Assembly (NCBI RefSeq): GCF_013778455.1 | Contig: NZ_JACEHE010000007.1 | Coordinates: 265,012-329,011, forward strand | Direction: 5' to 3' | DNA from: Streptomyces himalayensis subsp. himalayensis | Lineage (GTDB): Bacteria > Actinomycetota > Actinomycetes > Streptomycetales > Streptomycetaceae | DNA length: 64,000 nt | Shown: positions 53,182 to 62,117 of the stretch, piece after piece | Layout: each line of letters starts with the position of its first letter | How positions within the stretch are numbered: the first letter of the stretch is position 1 | Position numbers and translations under genes: made by a program | Notes under the pieces: generated by a model | What the model saw: the letters and a program-made list of their open reading frames with translations, nothing else | Database searches by the model: none | What the model was told of the DNA's origin: nothing

Positions 53182-53305
53182 CAGGCCCGCTCGGACTGGA
53201 TGACGGGCAGCCGCTTCGGCGAGGTGAAGGGGTACGACGGCGGCCGGCTGCCTGCTCCCGAACTGCCGCCTGTGGCGCTGAAACCACGGGGGAAGGGTGC
53301 GCTGA
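53182..53305 (+). pseudogene. duplicated 3' end of a pirin gene
   Basis: 124 nt align with 49187-49309, the last 41 codons of the intact pirin gene, at about 94% by eye. It includes ARSDWMTGSRFGEVKGYDGG and the end LPAPELPPV. One inserted G near 53291 and several substitutions mark it as diverged. The upstream part of the pirin gene is absent. Copies face the same way, so they form direct repeats that flank about 3.9 kb. Confidence 0.88.
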
Positions 53306-53420
53306 ACTGCGGTGATGGGCCCGGGGCGCATCGCCGTCAATTCCCCCTGCCCGGCCGTCCGCCGGAGCCCCGTCGCTTCATCGGCCCGTGTGGGATGCCG
53401 ATCATGGTGGGGTAATATGC

Positions 53421-53694
53421 CGCCACGAACTCACCGATCACGAGTGCAAGTTACTCGCTCCGCTGATACCGCGGGCCTTGACGGGACGGCCGCGCAACGG
53501 GGACCGGCAGGTCATCAACGGCATGTTCTGCAAGATCCGTACCGGGATTTCCTAGCGTGACCTTCCGGAACCCTACGGGCGTGGAAGACGGTGTACACCC
53601 GCTTCCGCCGCTGCGCGCTCGACGGTCGTCTTCGCCCGTGCACTGCAGCAGGCCTGAGGAGCGCCCAAAGGACATCGACGAGGTAGACGTTCGG
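53421..53694 (+). pseudogene. IS5-family transposase remnant, several frameshifts
   Basis: The first frame gives RHELTDHECKLLAPLIPRAL then TGRPRNGDRQVINGMFCKIR and a stop (53553). It resumes as RDLPEPYG, changes frame to WKTVYTRFRRCALDG, and again to FARALQQA, ending near DIDEVDV. In intact IS5-type transposases these blocks are one N-terminal domain of about 90 residues. At least three shifts and a stop make it non-functional. The catalytic DDE part is missing. Confidence 0.85.
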
Positions 53695-53731
53695 CCATGA
53701 TCAAGACGCAGACGGTTGCCGAGGAGCCAGC

Positions 53732-54262
53732 GTGAGACACACCGTCGGAATGGCCGTACCCCTGGCGGCTCTGGCGCTGCTGACCGCGTGCGGGGGTTCC
53801 GCGGGAGGCACCCACCCCTGCACCCTGACGGACGCGCCCGCCGGGATCCAGGTCGATGTCCACCCGGACCTGGAGAAGAGGATGGCCGACGCGACCCTTA
53901 CGGCCTGCTGGGACGGCACATGCCGGAAGCGCCCACTGCGGGGGACCTGGTCGGAAGAACCGGCGACCCCGGGGAACCCCGTGATAACCACGGAATCCGC
54001 TACCGCCACAGAAACCCCGGCAGCGCGAACCCGCCCAAACCCCGCGCCCTATCTCTGGCCTGGCTTCGCGGTCGTGCGTGACCTCCCAAGAAAGCCGATA
54101 CACGTCACGCTGGTGTTCAAGAACCAGCGGGGCGCCACCGTGCTCGACCGACAGATCACCATCACCCCGCAGCTCACCTATCCCAACGGCCGCAACTGCT
54201 CGCCAGGCGGGCACCAGGCGCGCCTGAAGGTCACGGCGGAGGGCTCGCTGATCCCACGCTGA
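53732..54262 (+). CDS. small lipoprotein, paralog of the convergent gene at 54361
   Basis: A 176-residue lipoprotein with a lipobox-type LLTAC (Cys20). Four further Cys occur. The C-terminal half (PIHVTLVFKNQRGATVLDRQ, then LTYPNGRNCSPGGHQARLKV and a final GSLIP) aligns by eye with the convergent lipoprotein. GAGGAG precedes the GTG by 6 nt. It begins 38 nt after the IS5 remnant. Function unknown. Confidence 0.72.
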   Translation: MRHTVGMAVPLAALALLTACGGSAGGTHPCTLTDAPAGIQVDVHPDLEKRMADATLTACWDGTCRKRPLRGTWSEEPATPGNPVITTESATATETPAARTRPNPAPYLWPGFAVVRDLPRKPIHVTLVFKNQRGATVLDRQITITPQLTYPNGRNCSPGGHQARLKVTAEGSLIPR

Positions 54263-54360
54263 CCGTGCGCTCCACAACGGATTGGGGCTGGAGGAGGAGA
54301 TCACGTTCGGCTCGGCCGTATCCAGCCCGCTTGAGGAGCCTGTCTCTCGTCACCTGACCT

Positions 54361-54840
54361 TCACCCTGGCCGGAGCTGTCCCCGCTCCAGGTCGGCCGTG
54401 AGCGTGGCCCGGAAGAGTGTTGGGGTGCAGCCCTCCCCGTTGGGCTGGAACCTGCGCAACTCGACATCCGTGCGCTCGTCGAAAAGGACGCGCTTGCCGT
54501 CGTCTCGCGAGGTGACGGTGAACCGCACGGGCACTGTCACCTCGCCGATGTCCTCGTCGAGCACCACGTCCGTAAGAGGTGCCGGATCGTCACTGTTCGC
54601 CACGGTCCTGCTCTCGCAGACCTCCTGTACGCAGAGCCGGGCGACGAGCGAGCCCGAGTCCGTGTCCGACCCCCCTGTCACCGAGTCGGCGAAGTCAGCC
54701 GGCTCCCAGCCCACGGCGACCCCTGACTCTCCGCTGATCTCGGTGCACGCCTGCCCTCCGCCGATGCCCGCGCAGCCGATGGCCAGCAGACCGGGAAGGG
54801 CCAGAAGCAACAGCCGTTGTCTCTTCGCGTTGCGCTTCAT
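54361..54840 (-). CDS. small lipoprotein, paralog of the convergent gene at 53732
   Basis: A 159-residue lipoprotein with lipobox LAIGC. It has Cys pairs in RLCVQEVCE and a C-terminal half (VRFTVTSRDDGKRVLFDERT, then RRFQPNGEGCTPTLFRATLT) that aligns with the partner gene around PNG-x2-C. The two genes are convergent and could have arisen by inverted duplication. GGGGG before the ATG 54840 acts as ribosome site. Function unknown. Confidence 0.72.
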   Translation of the reverse strand: MKRNAKRQRLLLLALPGLLAIGCAGIGGGQACTEISGESGVAVGWEPADFADSVTGGSDTDSGSLVARLCVQEVCESRTVANSDDPAPLTDVVLDEDIGEVTVPVRFTVTSRDDGKRVLFDERTDVELRRFQPNGEGCTPTLFRATLTADLERGQLRPG

Positions 54841-55038
54841 GTTTTCCCCCAGAACGTCGCACGTACGACGAGTCGCCGGTGAAAATGTTCCCGCCTTAGG
54901 GAACATCGGTACAGCCCATCGTCCGACCTGGATCGCCCTGGGTAACCACCGGGGGCCTTCCGCAGCCGCCGCACGTCATGATGGGTCGGTGGACTTCGTC
55001 TGACTGCGTTGGAGGGGCGTGCCCGGCGGCCGTTGCCG

Positions 55039-55380
55039 TCAGGGCTGGGCGCGCCGAGCGACGATCCCGGGGGCAGATCGAGGTGGGCACGTACCTTCGG
55101 CGTAGCGGGCGCCGAAGCCGCCGTGGGGCAGGATCTCGTCGATGGCGGCCGGGTCGGCCTCGGTCAGGGCGACATCGGCGGCGCCGGCGTTCTCCTCAAT
55201 GCGCTTCGGGCTGCGGGTGCCGGGGATGGGCACGACGTGCTCGCCACGGGTGAGCAACCAGGCCAGGGCCAGCTGGGAGACGGTGATGCCCTTGGACGCG
55301 GCCAGGTCGCTGAGCCGGTTGACGGCCTCGACGTTCTTCTCGAAGTTGCCGGGCTGCATGGCGGCGGAAAGGACTTCCGG
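55039..55380 (-). pseudogene. aldo/keto reductase, C-terminal remnant
   Basis: The frame from about 55365 reads QPGNFEKNVEAVNRLSDLAA, then KGITVSQLALAWLLTRGEHV, VPIPGTRSPKRIEENAGAAD and a C-terminus ending ARRAQP. This is the last third of an aldo/keto reductase, including the cofactor phosphate-binding loop (PIPGT) and helix. The barrel's first six strands with the catalytic Asp/Tyr/Lys/His are absent. Upstream frames do not continue it. Confidence 0.82.
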
Positions 55381-55418
55381 TAGCTGGGCTGGTACGGGGA
55401 GGCAAGGTACCCGCCGGC

Positions 55419-56177
55419 TCAGACCACCAATGGCGCCAGCCGCCGTGCGCATTCCCGCAGTTGGTCGACCAGGGCACTCTGCTCCCCGGGCCGGGCGACG
55501 GCGCCGATCCGATCGGGCGTGCCGCAGACCGCGAGCCCGGCCGCCAGGCGGCCCGTGGTCTCGCTGTGGACGGGTACGGCCAGGCAGGCATGGAGCGGAT
55601 CGAGCTCACACTGTTGCATGGCGACGCCGTCGGTTCGGACGCGGACGAGTTCGGCAGCGAGGGCTTCGGGCGTGGTGATGGTGTGCCCTGTCAACGCGGC
55701 AAGGTGGGACGGCATGGTGTGTGCGTCTGCGAGGAGGAGTTTGCCGAGAGCCGAGGCGTGTGGGTGGCGTGTCAGGAAGGCGGCGTCCGTGGGCGGGTGA
55801 TCCGGATCCGGATCGGTGAAGTCGATGCGGCCGTCGGCGTATCCGGCCAGATGAACCCCGAACCGTAGCTGGTCACGCAGCCGGGAGACCGCGGCATGCG
55901 CGGCAGCCGGCACGGCGGGGACCGGGCGGGGCCCGGTCAGTTCGGCGACCCTGCGCCCTAGGGCGAAGCCGCGGAGATCGGGCATCCGCACCAGGTATTC
56001 CTCCTCGACCAGCAGATTGAGGAGCCGGTACGTTGTCGCGGGCGCCAGTCCCAGGGCTGCGGAGATCTCTTTGGCGGTGACGCCCGGCGCGGCTGCCGCC
56101 ACATGCCGCAGCACGGCCAGTGCGCTGCGTATGGCCCGTGGCTGGCGCCCGCTGAGGGCGACCGTGTCACCGCTCAC
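55419..56177 (-). CDS. IclR-family transcriptional regulator
   Basis: A 252-residue regulator. The winged helix (about 10-75) reads RSALAVLRHVAAAAPGVTAK and ALGLAPATTYRLLNLLVEEE. The effector domain contains FGVHLAGYADGRIDF, HPHASALGKLLLA and CLAVPVHSETTGRLAAGLAV. The GTG at 56177 overlaps the stop of the APC transporter gene (GTGA), so the two form an operon. It probably controls this operon and the divergent one; see the inverted repeat at 57843-57882. The effector may be an amine or its aldehyde. Confidence 0.9.
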   Translation of the reverse strand: MSGDTVALSGRQPRAIRSALAVLRHVAAAAPGVTAKEISAALGLAPATTYRLLNLLVEEEYLVRMPDLRGFALGRRVAELTGPRPVPAVPAAAHAAVSRLRDQLRFGVHLAGYADGRIDFTDPDPDHPPTDAAFLTRHPHASALGKLLLADAHTMPSHLAALTGHTITTPEALAAELVRVRTDGVAMQQCELDPLHACLAVPVHSETTGRLAAGLAVCGTPDRIGAVARPGEQSALVDQLRECARRLAPLVV

Positions 56178-57721
56178 CGCGCCCGCCGGGCTGGTGGTCC
56201 GCTCTGCTGGTGCGCGATATCGACCGGCAGGTGCAGGAGGGTGGCACTCGCACTGTGCAGGACGTCGGCCGCGCTCGTCTCGTCGTACACCCCGATCCTC
56301 CCGATACGCTCCGGGTCGCGTCGGCGGGCGATCACGAACCAGACCGTTCCCGCACCCATCAGCAGCGTGAAGAGGCCGGGCACAAGCGCATTGCCGGCGG
56401 ACAGGTTGAGCCGGGCGTGAGCGGCGAGGACGAGCAGCAGGGACGGGACGCACACCGCTGCCGTGGCCACGGCCCCGCGGGTCAGCTCGCCGATGCGGTG
56501 CAGAAAGACGGGTGCCGCCAGGCACACCAGGGCGTATGCGGTGAGGAACCCGTAGGTGCACAGGCTCAGCAACAGGCTGAAGACCGTGCGCAGTTCGAGT
56601 CCCGCGGCGAGCAGACCGAGCGGGACCAGTACCAGGAAGGGCAGCACCAGGCGGACCGCGATGTGTGGCGTGCCGTGGGTGGGGTGCGTGCTGCCCAGTC
56701 GGCGGGGTGTCATGCGTTCGCGGCCCATGGAGAACAGCAGACGCACCAGAGCAGTACCGGAGGCGACTGCGCAGGCGAAGAAGGAGATGGCGATACCGAG
56801 GTCGAGCAGGACGGGCAGCCGCACGGCGGGATGGCGACCTGGGTCGTCGAGCGGGGACAGGACGCCGTCACCACCCGTTGGCAGCACCTGGGTATAGGTC
56901 GCCAGCAGATACAGGGCGGCGGAGCATACGACGGTCCAGCGCACGGCCCGTCCCACGACGAGGAACGGGCGGCGTGCCTCCGCCCCCAGCACGGTGGCGC
57001 TTTCGAACCCGATGAAAGCTCCGAACGCGGGCAGCGCCCCCGCGGCGACCGACGCGAGCGCCCCGGGATTCGCCTCGGGCGGCGCCAGTTGTCGCATATC
57101 GGGATGTGGCCCCTGGCGTACGAGGAGCACGGCGAAGAACGCCAGGGCCAGCACGATGGACGCGACCTCCAGGCAGAGAGCGAGGCCGGCGGACAGCCGC
57201 ACGCCCCGCACGAGGAAGTACGCGGTGAGGGCGCCCGCAGCCGACAGCGTCAGCACGACCGGCAGGCCGGGCAGTTCGGGCGGCCAGGCCGTCAGACCCA
57301 GCCGGGCGCAGAGCAGCCCTGCATACAGTCCGGTGCCGGTCAGTGCCCCCATCACCAGCACGCCGTAGCCGATCAGCAGGGCGCATCCGCAGGCGAAGGC
57401 CGCGGCCGGACCCAGCCCCTTTGCGGTGAAGCTGTACAGGGCGCCGGGCGCGGCCATCCGGATCGAGAAGGTGCGTACGCAGGCGGAGACCAGCAGTGCG
57501 AGCAGTGCGGCGAGCGCCACTGACCACAGTGCCGAGGTGCCCGCTTGTACGGTGACCAGGGCGGGGGTGGTGGCCATCGCGGCTGCAGGGGCAACGGCCG
57601 AGACGGACTGGGCCAGCACCGGCAGCGGCCCGAGTGAGCGCCTGTCGAGGCCCGCGACGGGAGAGCTGCCGCGCAGCGCCTGGGCTGAAGAGGCTTGTGC
57701 CGACGTGCTGGTGGCGCTCAT
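56174..57721 (-). CDS. APC-superfamily transporter, operon with IclR
   Basis: A 515-residue membrane protein with about 12 helices. LGPLPVLAQSVSAVAPAAAM starts the first, FGAFIGFESATVLGAEARR is the APC sixth-helix signature, and SFFACAVASGTALVRLLFS follows. It is related to amino acid or amine permeases of Actinobacteria. AGGAGG lies 7 nt upstream of the ATG. With the divergent transporter and amine oxidase, it probably brings in an amine. Confidence 0.9.
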   Translation of the reverse strand: MSATSTSAQASSAQALRGSSPVAGLDRRSLGPLPVLAQSVSAVAPAAAMATTPALVTVQAGTSALWSVALAALLALLVSACVRTFSIRMAAPGALYSFTAKGLGPAAAFACGCALLIGYGVLVMGALTGTGLYAGLLCARLGLTAWPPELPGLPVVLTLSAAGALTAYFLVRGVRLSAGLALCLEVASIVLALAFFAVLLVRQGPHPDMRQLAPPEANPGALASVAAGALPAFGAFIGFESATVLGAEARRPFLVVGRAVRWTVVCSAALYLLATYTQVLPTGGDGVLSPLDDPGRHPAVRLPVLLDLGIAISFFACAVASGTALVRLLFSMGRERMTPRRLGSTHPTHGTPHIAVRLVLPFLVLVPLGLLAAGLELRTVFSLLLSLCTYGFLTAYALVCLAAPVFLHRIGELTRGAVATAAVCVPSLLLVLAAHARLNLSAGNALVPGLFTLLMGAGTVWFVIARRRDPERIGRIGVYDETSAADVLHSASATLLHLPVDIAHQQSGPPARRAR

Positions 57722-57842
57722 CGCAGTCCTCCTGAGTCTCGTCCGACCCTGATCACTCGGACAAGACCTGGTGCCGGTGGTGCCGTGCGGCACGGTAGGG
57801 GCGGCACGTTTCCGCCAGATGATCACCAGGTCACACGGGAGT

Positions 57843-57882
57843 GTTCGCGAACGGGAAAGCTCGCAGCCGACGTTCCCGTTCG
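57843..57882. promoter_or_regulatory. inverted-repeat operator between the divergent amine operons
   Basis: GTTCGCGAAC (57843-57852) is a perfect palindrome. It overlaps CGAACGGGAA (57848-57857), which is repeated inverted as TTCCCGTTCG at 57873-57882, 15 bp away. Position in the shared promoter region suggests binding by the IclR protein. Confidence 0.65.
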
Positions 57883-57979
57883 GCGTGCCGCTGACAGTGA
57901 CTCCGGTGTGACGGACCGGCAACCCCAGGCGTTGAGACTGCCGCGCAGGCCAACTGCCGCCGATCATCTGGAGGCCACC

Positions 57980-59431
57980 GTGAGCAGTACGGCGAGTTCA
58001 CCGCCCGAATCCGTGACCGGGCCCGGAGAGGGTGCCGCAACGCGCCCGGGTCTGCGCGGCTCCCTCGGCACCACTTCGATCGTCCTGATGGTCCTGGCGG
58101 CCGCCGCCCCGCTGACCGTCGTGGGCGGAGCCGTCCCCCTGGGCATCGCCTTGGGCAACGGCCCTGCGTATCCGGCCGCTTTCGCCGTCTGCTGCGTGGT
58201 GCTGCTGCTCTTCGCAGTCGGCTTCTGCGCGATGGCGCGACACGTGGGTCAAGCCGGAGCGTTCTACGCATACGTCGACAAGGGTCTCGGCCCACGCGCC
58301 GGACTCGGCTCCGCGTTCCTCGCGCTGGTCACCTACACCGCGATTCAGGTGTCGGTGTACGGGTACATCGGTGTCGCCCTCGACGGCCTCATCCAGTCCT
58401 ACGGCGGGCCGCACATCCCGTGGTGGGCATGGACCGGCACCATGATCGCCCTGGTCGGCGTGCTCGGCTACCGGCACGTCGACCTCAGCGGCAAGGTGCT
58501 CGGTGCACTGCTGATCGGCGAGGTCGGCATCGTCCTCGCGCTGGACGCGGCCGTGGTCGGCACCGGCGGCGACCACGGTCTGTCCACCGCGCTGCTCACG
58601 CCCTCGCAGCTCACCTCCGGATCGCCGGGCCTCGCGGTCACCTTCGCCATCGCCGCGTTCATCGGTTTCGAGGCCACGGCCGTCTTCCGCAGCGAGGCCC
58701 GCGACCCCGACCGGACCATTCCCCGGGCCACGTATCTGGCCCTCGCGCTCGTGGGCGGTTTCTACACCCTTTCCAGTTGGGCCCTGGTGTCCGCCTGGGG
58801 CGATGAGCAGGCGGTGGCTGCCGCCGGCCGCGACCCCGAGGGCATGCTGATGGCGACCGTGAGCCGCTACCTCGGGCCGTTCGCCGAACACCTCGCACAG
58901 GCGCTATTCGTGACGAGCCTCTTCGCGTGTGTGCTCTCCTTCCACCACGTCATCGCCCGCTATCTGCACTCGCTCGCCGAGCGCGAGGCCCTGCCCGCAC
59001 AGCTCGGCCGCGCCCACCCGCGCCACCACTCGCCGTACGCGGCGTCCGTGGTGCAGACGGCGAGTGCCGCCGCGCTGATCGCCGTGTTCACGCTCGCCGG
59101 GATGGATCCCATCACCCAGATCTTCACGTGGATGGCGGGTGTGGCCACCGCGGGCGTCGATGTCCTGATGCTGCTCACGTGTGTCGCGGTGCTGGTGTTC
59201 TTCCGCCGCACGGGCAGCGACACCCGGGCGTGGCACACCCGGTGGGCGCCTGCCCTCGGCGGCGTCGGGCTGGCCGTACTGCTGACCCTCACGGTCCTCA
59301 ACTTCCCGCTGCTGATCGGCGGTTCCACCGTCCTGGCCGCGGCGCTGCTCGGTGTGCCGGCCGCGTCCTTCGTCGTCGGTGTCGTACGAGAACGCCGACG
59401 CCGTGGCGATGCGGTCGCCGTGGCCGCCTGA
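57980..59431 (+). CDS. APC-family amino acid/amine permease
   Basis: A 483-residue membrane protein with about 12 helices. Signature positions: PLTVVGGAVPLGIALGNGPA (first helix), GQAGAFYAYVDKGLGPRAG, FIGFEATAVFRSEARDPDRT (sixth helix), and SLFACVLSFHHVIARYLHSL. It resembles permeases that carry small amines or amino acids in Actinobacteria. The GTG at 57980 follows TGGAGG. The amine oxidase follows 74 nt downstream, probably co-transcribed. Confidence 0.92.
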   Translation: MSSTASSPPESVTGPGEGAATRPGLRGSLGTTSIVLMVLAAAAPLTVVGGAVPLGIALGNGPAYPAAFAVCCVVLLLFAVGFCAMARHVGQAGAFYAYVDKGLGPRAGLGSAFLALVTYTAIQVSVYGYIGVALDGLIQSYGGPHIPWWAWTGTMIALVGVLGYRHVDLSGKVLGALLIGEVGIVLALDAAVVGTGGDHGLSTALLTPSQLTSGSPGLAVTFAIAAFIGFEATAVFRSEARDPDRTIPRATYLALALVGGFYTLSSWALVSAWGDEQAVAAAGRDPEGMLMATVSRYLGPFAEHLAQALFVTSLFACVLSFHHVIARYLHSLAEREALPAQLGRAHPRHHSPYAASVVQTASAAALIAVFTLAGMDPITQIFTWMAGVATAGVDVLMLLTCVAVLVFFRRTGSDTRAWHTRWAPALGGVGLAVLLTLTVLNFPLLIGGSTVLAAALLGVPAASFVVGVVRERRRRGDAVAVAA

Positions 59432-59505
59432 AAGCGCAGGCCCTCCCCTTCCTCTTTCCCTTTGTCCCTGACCACCTGCACCTCCCGAGATCCAGGAGTA
59501 CACAC

Positions 59506-61497
59506 ATGACCGTGACCGACGGCGCCTTCCCTGAGGCTGCTGCAGCGGGCCTCACCGTGCCCCCGCCCGCGCACCCCCTCGCCATGCTCACCGCCGACGA
59601 GATACGCGCCGCCCGCGCCGTCCTGGACGCGGCCGGGCACCTCGGCGATGACGTACGTTTCGTCTCCATGGTCCCTGAGGAGCCGGCCAAGGCCGAGCTG
59701 CTCGCCTTCTCCCCTGGCGGCCTTGTGGACCGGCGGCTGCGGATTCTGCTTCTTGACCGGGCGAACGGCGCCTCGTACGACACGATCGTCTCCGTCACGC
59801 GCGGCGCGGTGGACCACTTCGAAAAGATCGACACCGCGGTGTCCGGCCAACTTCCGATCCTGGACGAGGAGTTCGAGACCGTTCAGGAGATTCTCGACGC
59901 CGACGACACCTGGCGCAGGTCGCTGGCCCGCCGGGGGCTCGACGTCTCGACCGTACAGGCGGTCCCGCTCTCCGCCGGCCACTACGGCTATGAGGGCGAG
60001 GCAGGCCGCCGTATCGTCCGCAGCTTCGGATTCCATCAGGACCACGAGCAGGACCACCCCTGGGCCCACCCGGTCGACGGCCTGGTGGCATACGTCGACC
60101 TGACGGCACGTACCGTCGTGCAGGTCATCGACGACGAGCTGGTCCCTGTGCCCGAGGAGCCCGGCAACTTCCAGGACCCCGCGTACACCGGACCGGCCCG
60201 CACCACCCTCAAGCCCATCGAGATCACACAGCCCGAGGGCGTCAGCTTCACCGTCGAGGACGGGGTCGTCCGCTGGGAGAACTGGACTCTGCGGCTCGGT
60301 TTCAACGTCCGTGAAGGCCTGACGCTCCACCAGATCAGCTTCTTCGACCGCGAGAAGGGCCGCGAACGGTCGGTCGTGCACCGTGCCTCGATCGCGGAAA
60401 TGGTCGTCCCGTACGCCGATCCGTCCCCGGTGCGGTTCTGGCAGAACTACTTCGACCAGGGCGAATACCTCTTCGGCCGCTACACCAATTCCCTGGAGCT
60501 CGGCTGCGACTGCCTCGGTGAGATCCACTACACGGACGTCGTCGTCGCCGACGAGCACGGCGAGCCGCGGACCATCCGGAACGCGATCTGCATGCACGAG
60601 GAGGACTACGGCGTGCTGTGGAAGCACTCCGACCTCTTCGCGGGCTCGAACGAGACCCGCCGCCAGCGCCGCCTGGTGATCTCGTTCTTCACCACCGTCG
60701 GCAACTACGACTACGGCTTCTACTGGTACCTCTACCTGGACGGCACCATCGAGTGCGAGTCCAAGGCCACCGGGGTCGTCTTCACCTCCGGGTACCCTGA
60801 GCAGGGACGGGAGTTCGCGACCGAGATCGCCCCCGGCCTGGGCGCACCCTTCCACCAGCACCTCTTCTCCGCCCGGCTGGACATGGCCGTCGACGGGCAG
60901 TTCAACGCCGTCGACGAGATCGATGCCGTACGCGTGCCCGTGAGCGACAAGAATCCGCACGGCAACGCCTTCGGACGGCAGGTCACCCGCCTGCGCAGCG
61001 AGCAGGAGGCGCAGCGGCAGGCCGACGGCAGCCGGGGCAGGGTCTGGCACGTGGTCAACCCTGAGGTGACGAACCGGCTCGGGCAGCCCGTCGGTTACGC
61101 CCTCGTTCCCGAGGGACTGCCGACACTGCTCGCCGACGACTCGGCGTCCGTCACCTCCCGGGCGGCCTTCGCCACCCGCCACCTGTGGGTCACCCGCCAC
61201 GCAGACGACGAGCGCTACCCGGCGGGCGACCTGGTCAACCAGCACCCCGGCGGCGCGGGACTGCCCGCATGGACGGCCGCCGACCGGAGCATCGACGGCG
61301 AGGACATCGTGCTGTGGCACACCTTCGGCCTCACCCACTTCCCGCGTCCCGAGGACTGGCCGGTCATGCCGGTCGACTACGCGGGCTTCGCCCTCAAGCC
61401 GGTCGGCTTCTTCGACCGCAACCCCACTCTCGACGTGCCGCGCAGCAGCAACAGCGGGCACTGCCACGGGGACGGGCAGGAGTCGACGTGCCTCTGA
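59506..61497 (+). CDS. copper-containing primary-amine oxidase
   Basis: A 663-residue copper/topaquinone amine oxidase that converts primary amines and oxygen to aldehyde, ammonia and peroxide. Tyr401 in TVGNYDYGFYWYL is the precursor of the topaquinone cofactor. Copper ligands are His450 and His452 (FHQHLFSARLDM) and His611 (GLTHFPRPEDWPVMP). The catalytic base is Asp317 in YFDQGEYLFG. N2/N3 domains and beta-sandwich are complete and length is normal. It is next to amine permeases and an IclR regulator. AGGAG precedes the ATG. The substrate could be phenethylamine, tyramine or a similar amine. Confidence 0.96.
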   Translation: MTVTDGAFPEAAAAGLTVPPPAHPLAMLTADEIRAARAVLDAAGHLGDDVRFVSMVPEEPAKAELLAFSPGGLVDRRLRILLLDRANGASYDTIVSVTRGAVDHFEKIDTAVSGQLPILDEEFETVQEILDADDTWRRSLARRGLDVSTVQAVPLSAGHYGYEGEAGRRIVRSFGFHQDHEQDHPWAHPVDGLVAYVDLTARTVVQVIDDELVPVPEEPGNFQDPAYTGPARTTLKPIEITQPEGVSFTVEDGVVRWENWTLRLGFNVREGLTLHQISFFDREKGRERSVVHRASIAEMVVPYADPSPVRFWQNYFDQGEYLFGRYTNSLELGCDCLGEIHYTDVVVADEHGEPRTIRNAICMHEEDYGVLWKHSDLFAGSNETRRQRRLVISFFTTVGNYDYGFYWYLYLDGTIECESKATGVVFTSGYPEQGREFATEIAPGLGAPFHQHLFSARLDMAVDGQFNAVDEIDAVRVPVSDKNPHGNAFGRQVTRLRSEQEAQRQADGSRGRVWHVVNPEVTNRLGQPVGYALVPEGLPTLLADDSASVTSRAAFATRHLWVTRHADDERYPAGDLVNQHPGGAGLPAWTAADRSIDGEDIVLWHTFGLTHFPRPEDWPVMPVDYAGFALKPVGFFDRNPTLDVPRSSNSGHCHGDGQESTCL

Positions 61498-62117
61498 CGC
61501 ACGCAGCGGTGCTCGGGGCGGCGATGCATGGGGGAGCGGGTCACAGTTCGACGGTCCACGGATCGGTCGTGGGGCACGTATCAGCGCTGCACACCGTGCT
61601 GATGGCGGTCATGGCCCTACTGGGTGCGGTCTGTGCCCTGGCCGCACTGTGGTCCGGGCGGCGCGGCGACACCGCCCGGTGCTGGCTGCCCCATCTTGCA
61701 ATGGGGACGGTCATGGCCGCTGCATGCCTGCCGAGCGCGGGTGCCGTCGTGCCTTGGGCGGGCGCGGCGGCGCTGGCCGCGGTGGCGGTGTGGTCGGCCC
61801 GGCTGGCCACCCGCCCGGCCACCGTCGGCTGGTACACCTGCGCCGACCTGATGGCGTGCGCCGTGCTGCTCGCCCTGACCGCCTGGGCAGCATCCGCGCC
61901 CGCCGGCCCCACAGGCCACGCCACCCCGCCCGGCGCCGCCGTAGCGGCCACGGTCGCTGTCACGCTGGCCTGGGCGGGCACACGCGCGGCGCTTTTCGCG
62001 GGGACCCTGCCGCCTCCGTCCCGTACGACAGACCGGGACCCATGGGGGGCACGCCTCGTCCGGCTGGGCGGACCTGTCATGGTGCCGCTGATGGGCGTGA
62101 TGGTGCTGACGGCCTGA
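61488..62117 (+). CDS. hypothetical membrane protein downstream of amine oxidase (DUF5134-like)
   Basis: A 209-residue protein with about five hydrophobic segments and several His in the N-terminal part (MHGGAGHSSTVHGSVVGHVS), which could bind copper. CWLPHLAMGTVMAAACLPSA resembles DUF5134 proteins, but the match is weak. The GTG at 61488 overlaps the amine oxidase stop and follows AGGAG, so it belongs to the operon. A role in copper delivery to the oxidase is an inference only. Confidence 0.65.
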   Translation: MPLTHAAVLGAAMHGGAGHSSTVHGSVVGHVSALHTVLMAVMALLGAVCALAALWSGRRGDTARCWLPHLAMGTVMAAACLPSAGAVVPWAGAAALAAVAVWSARLATRPATVGWYTCADLMACAVLLALTAWAASAPAGPTGHATPPGAAVAATVAVTLAWAGTRAALFAGTLPPPSRTTDRDPWGARLVRLGGPVMVPLMGVMVLTA

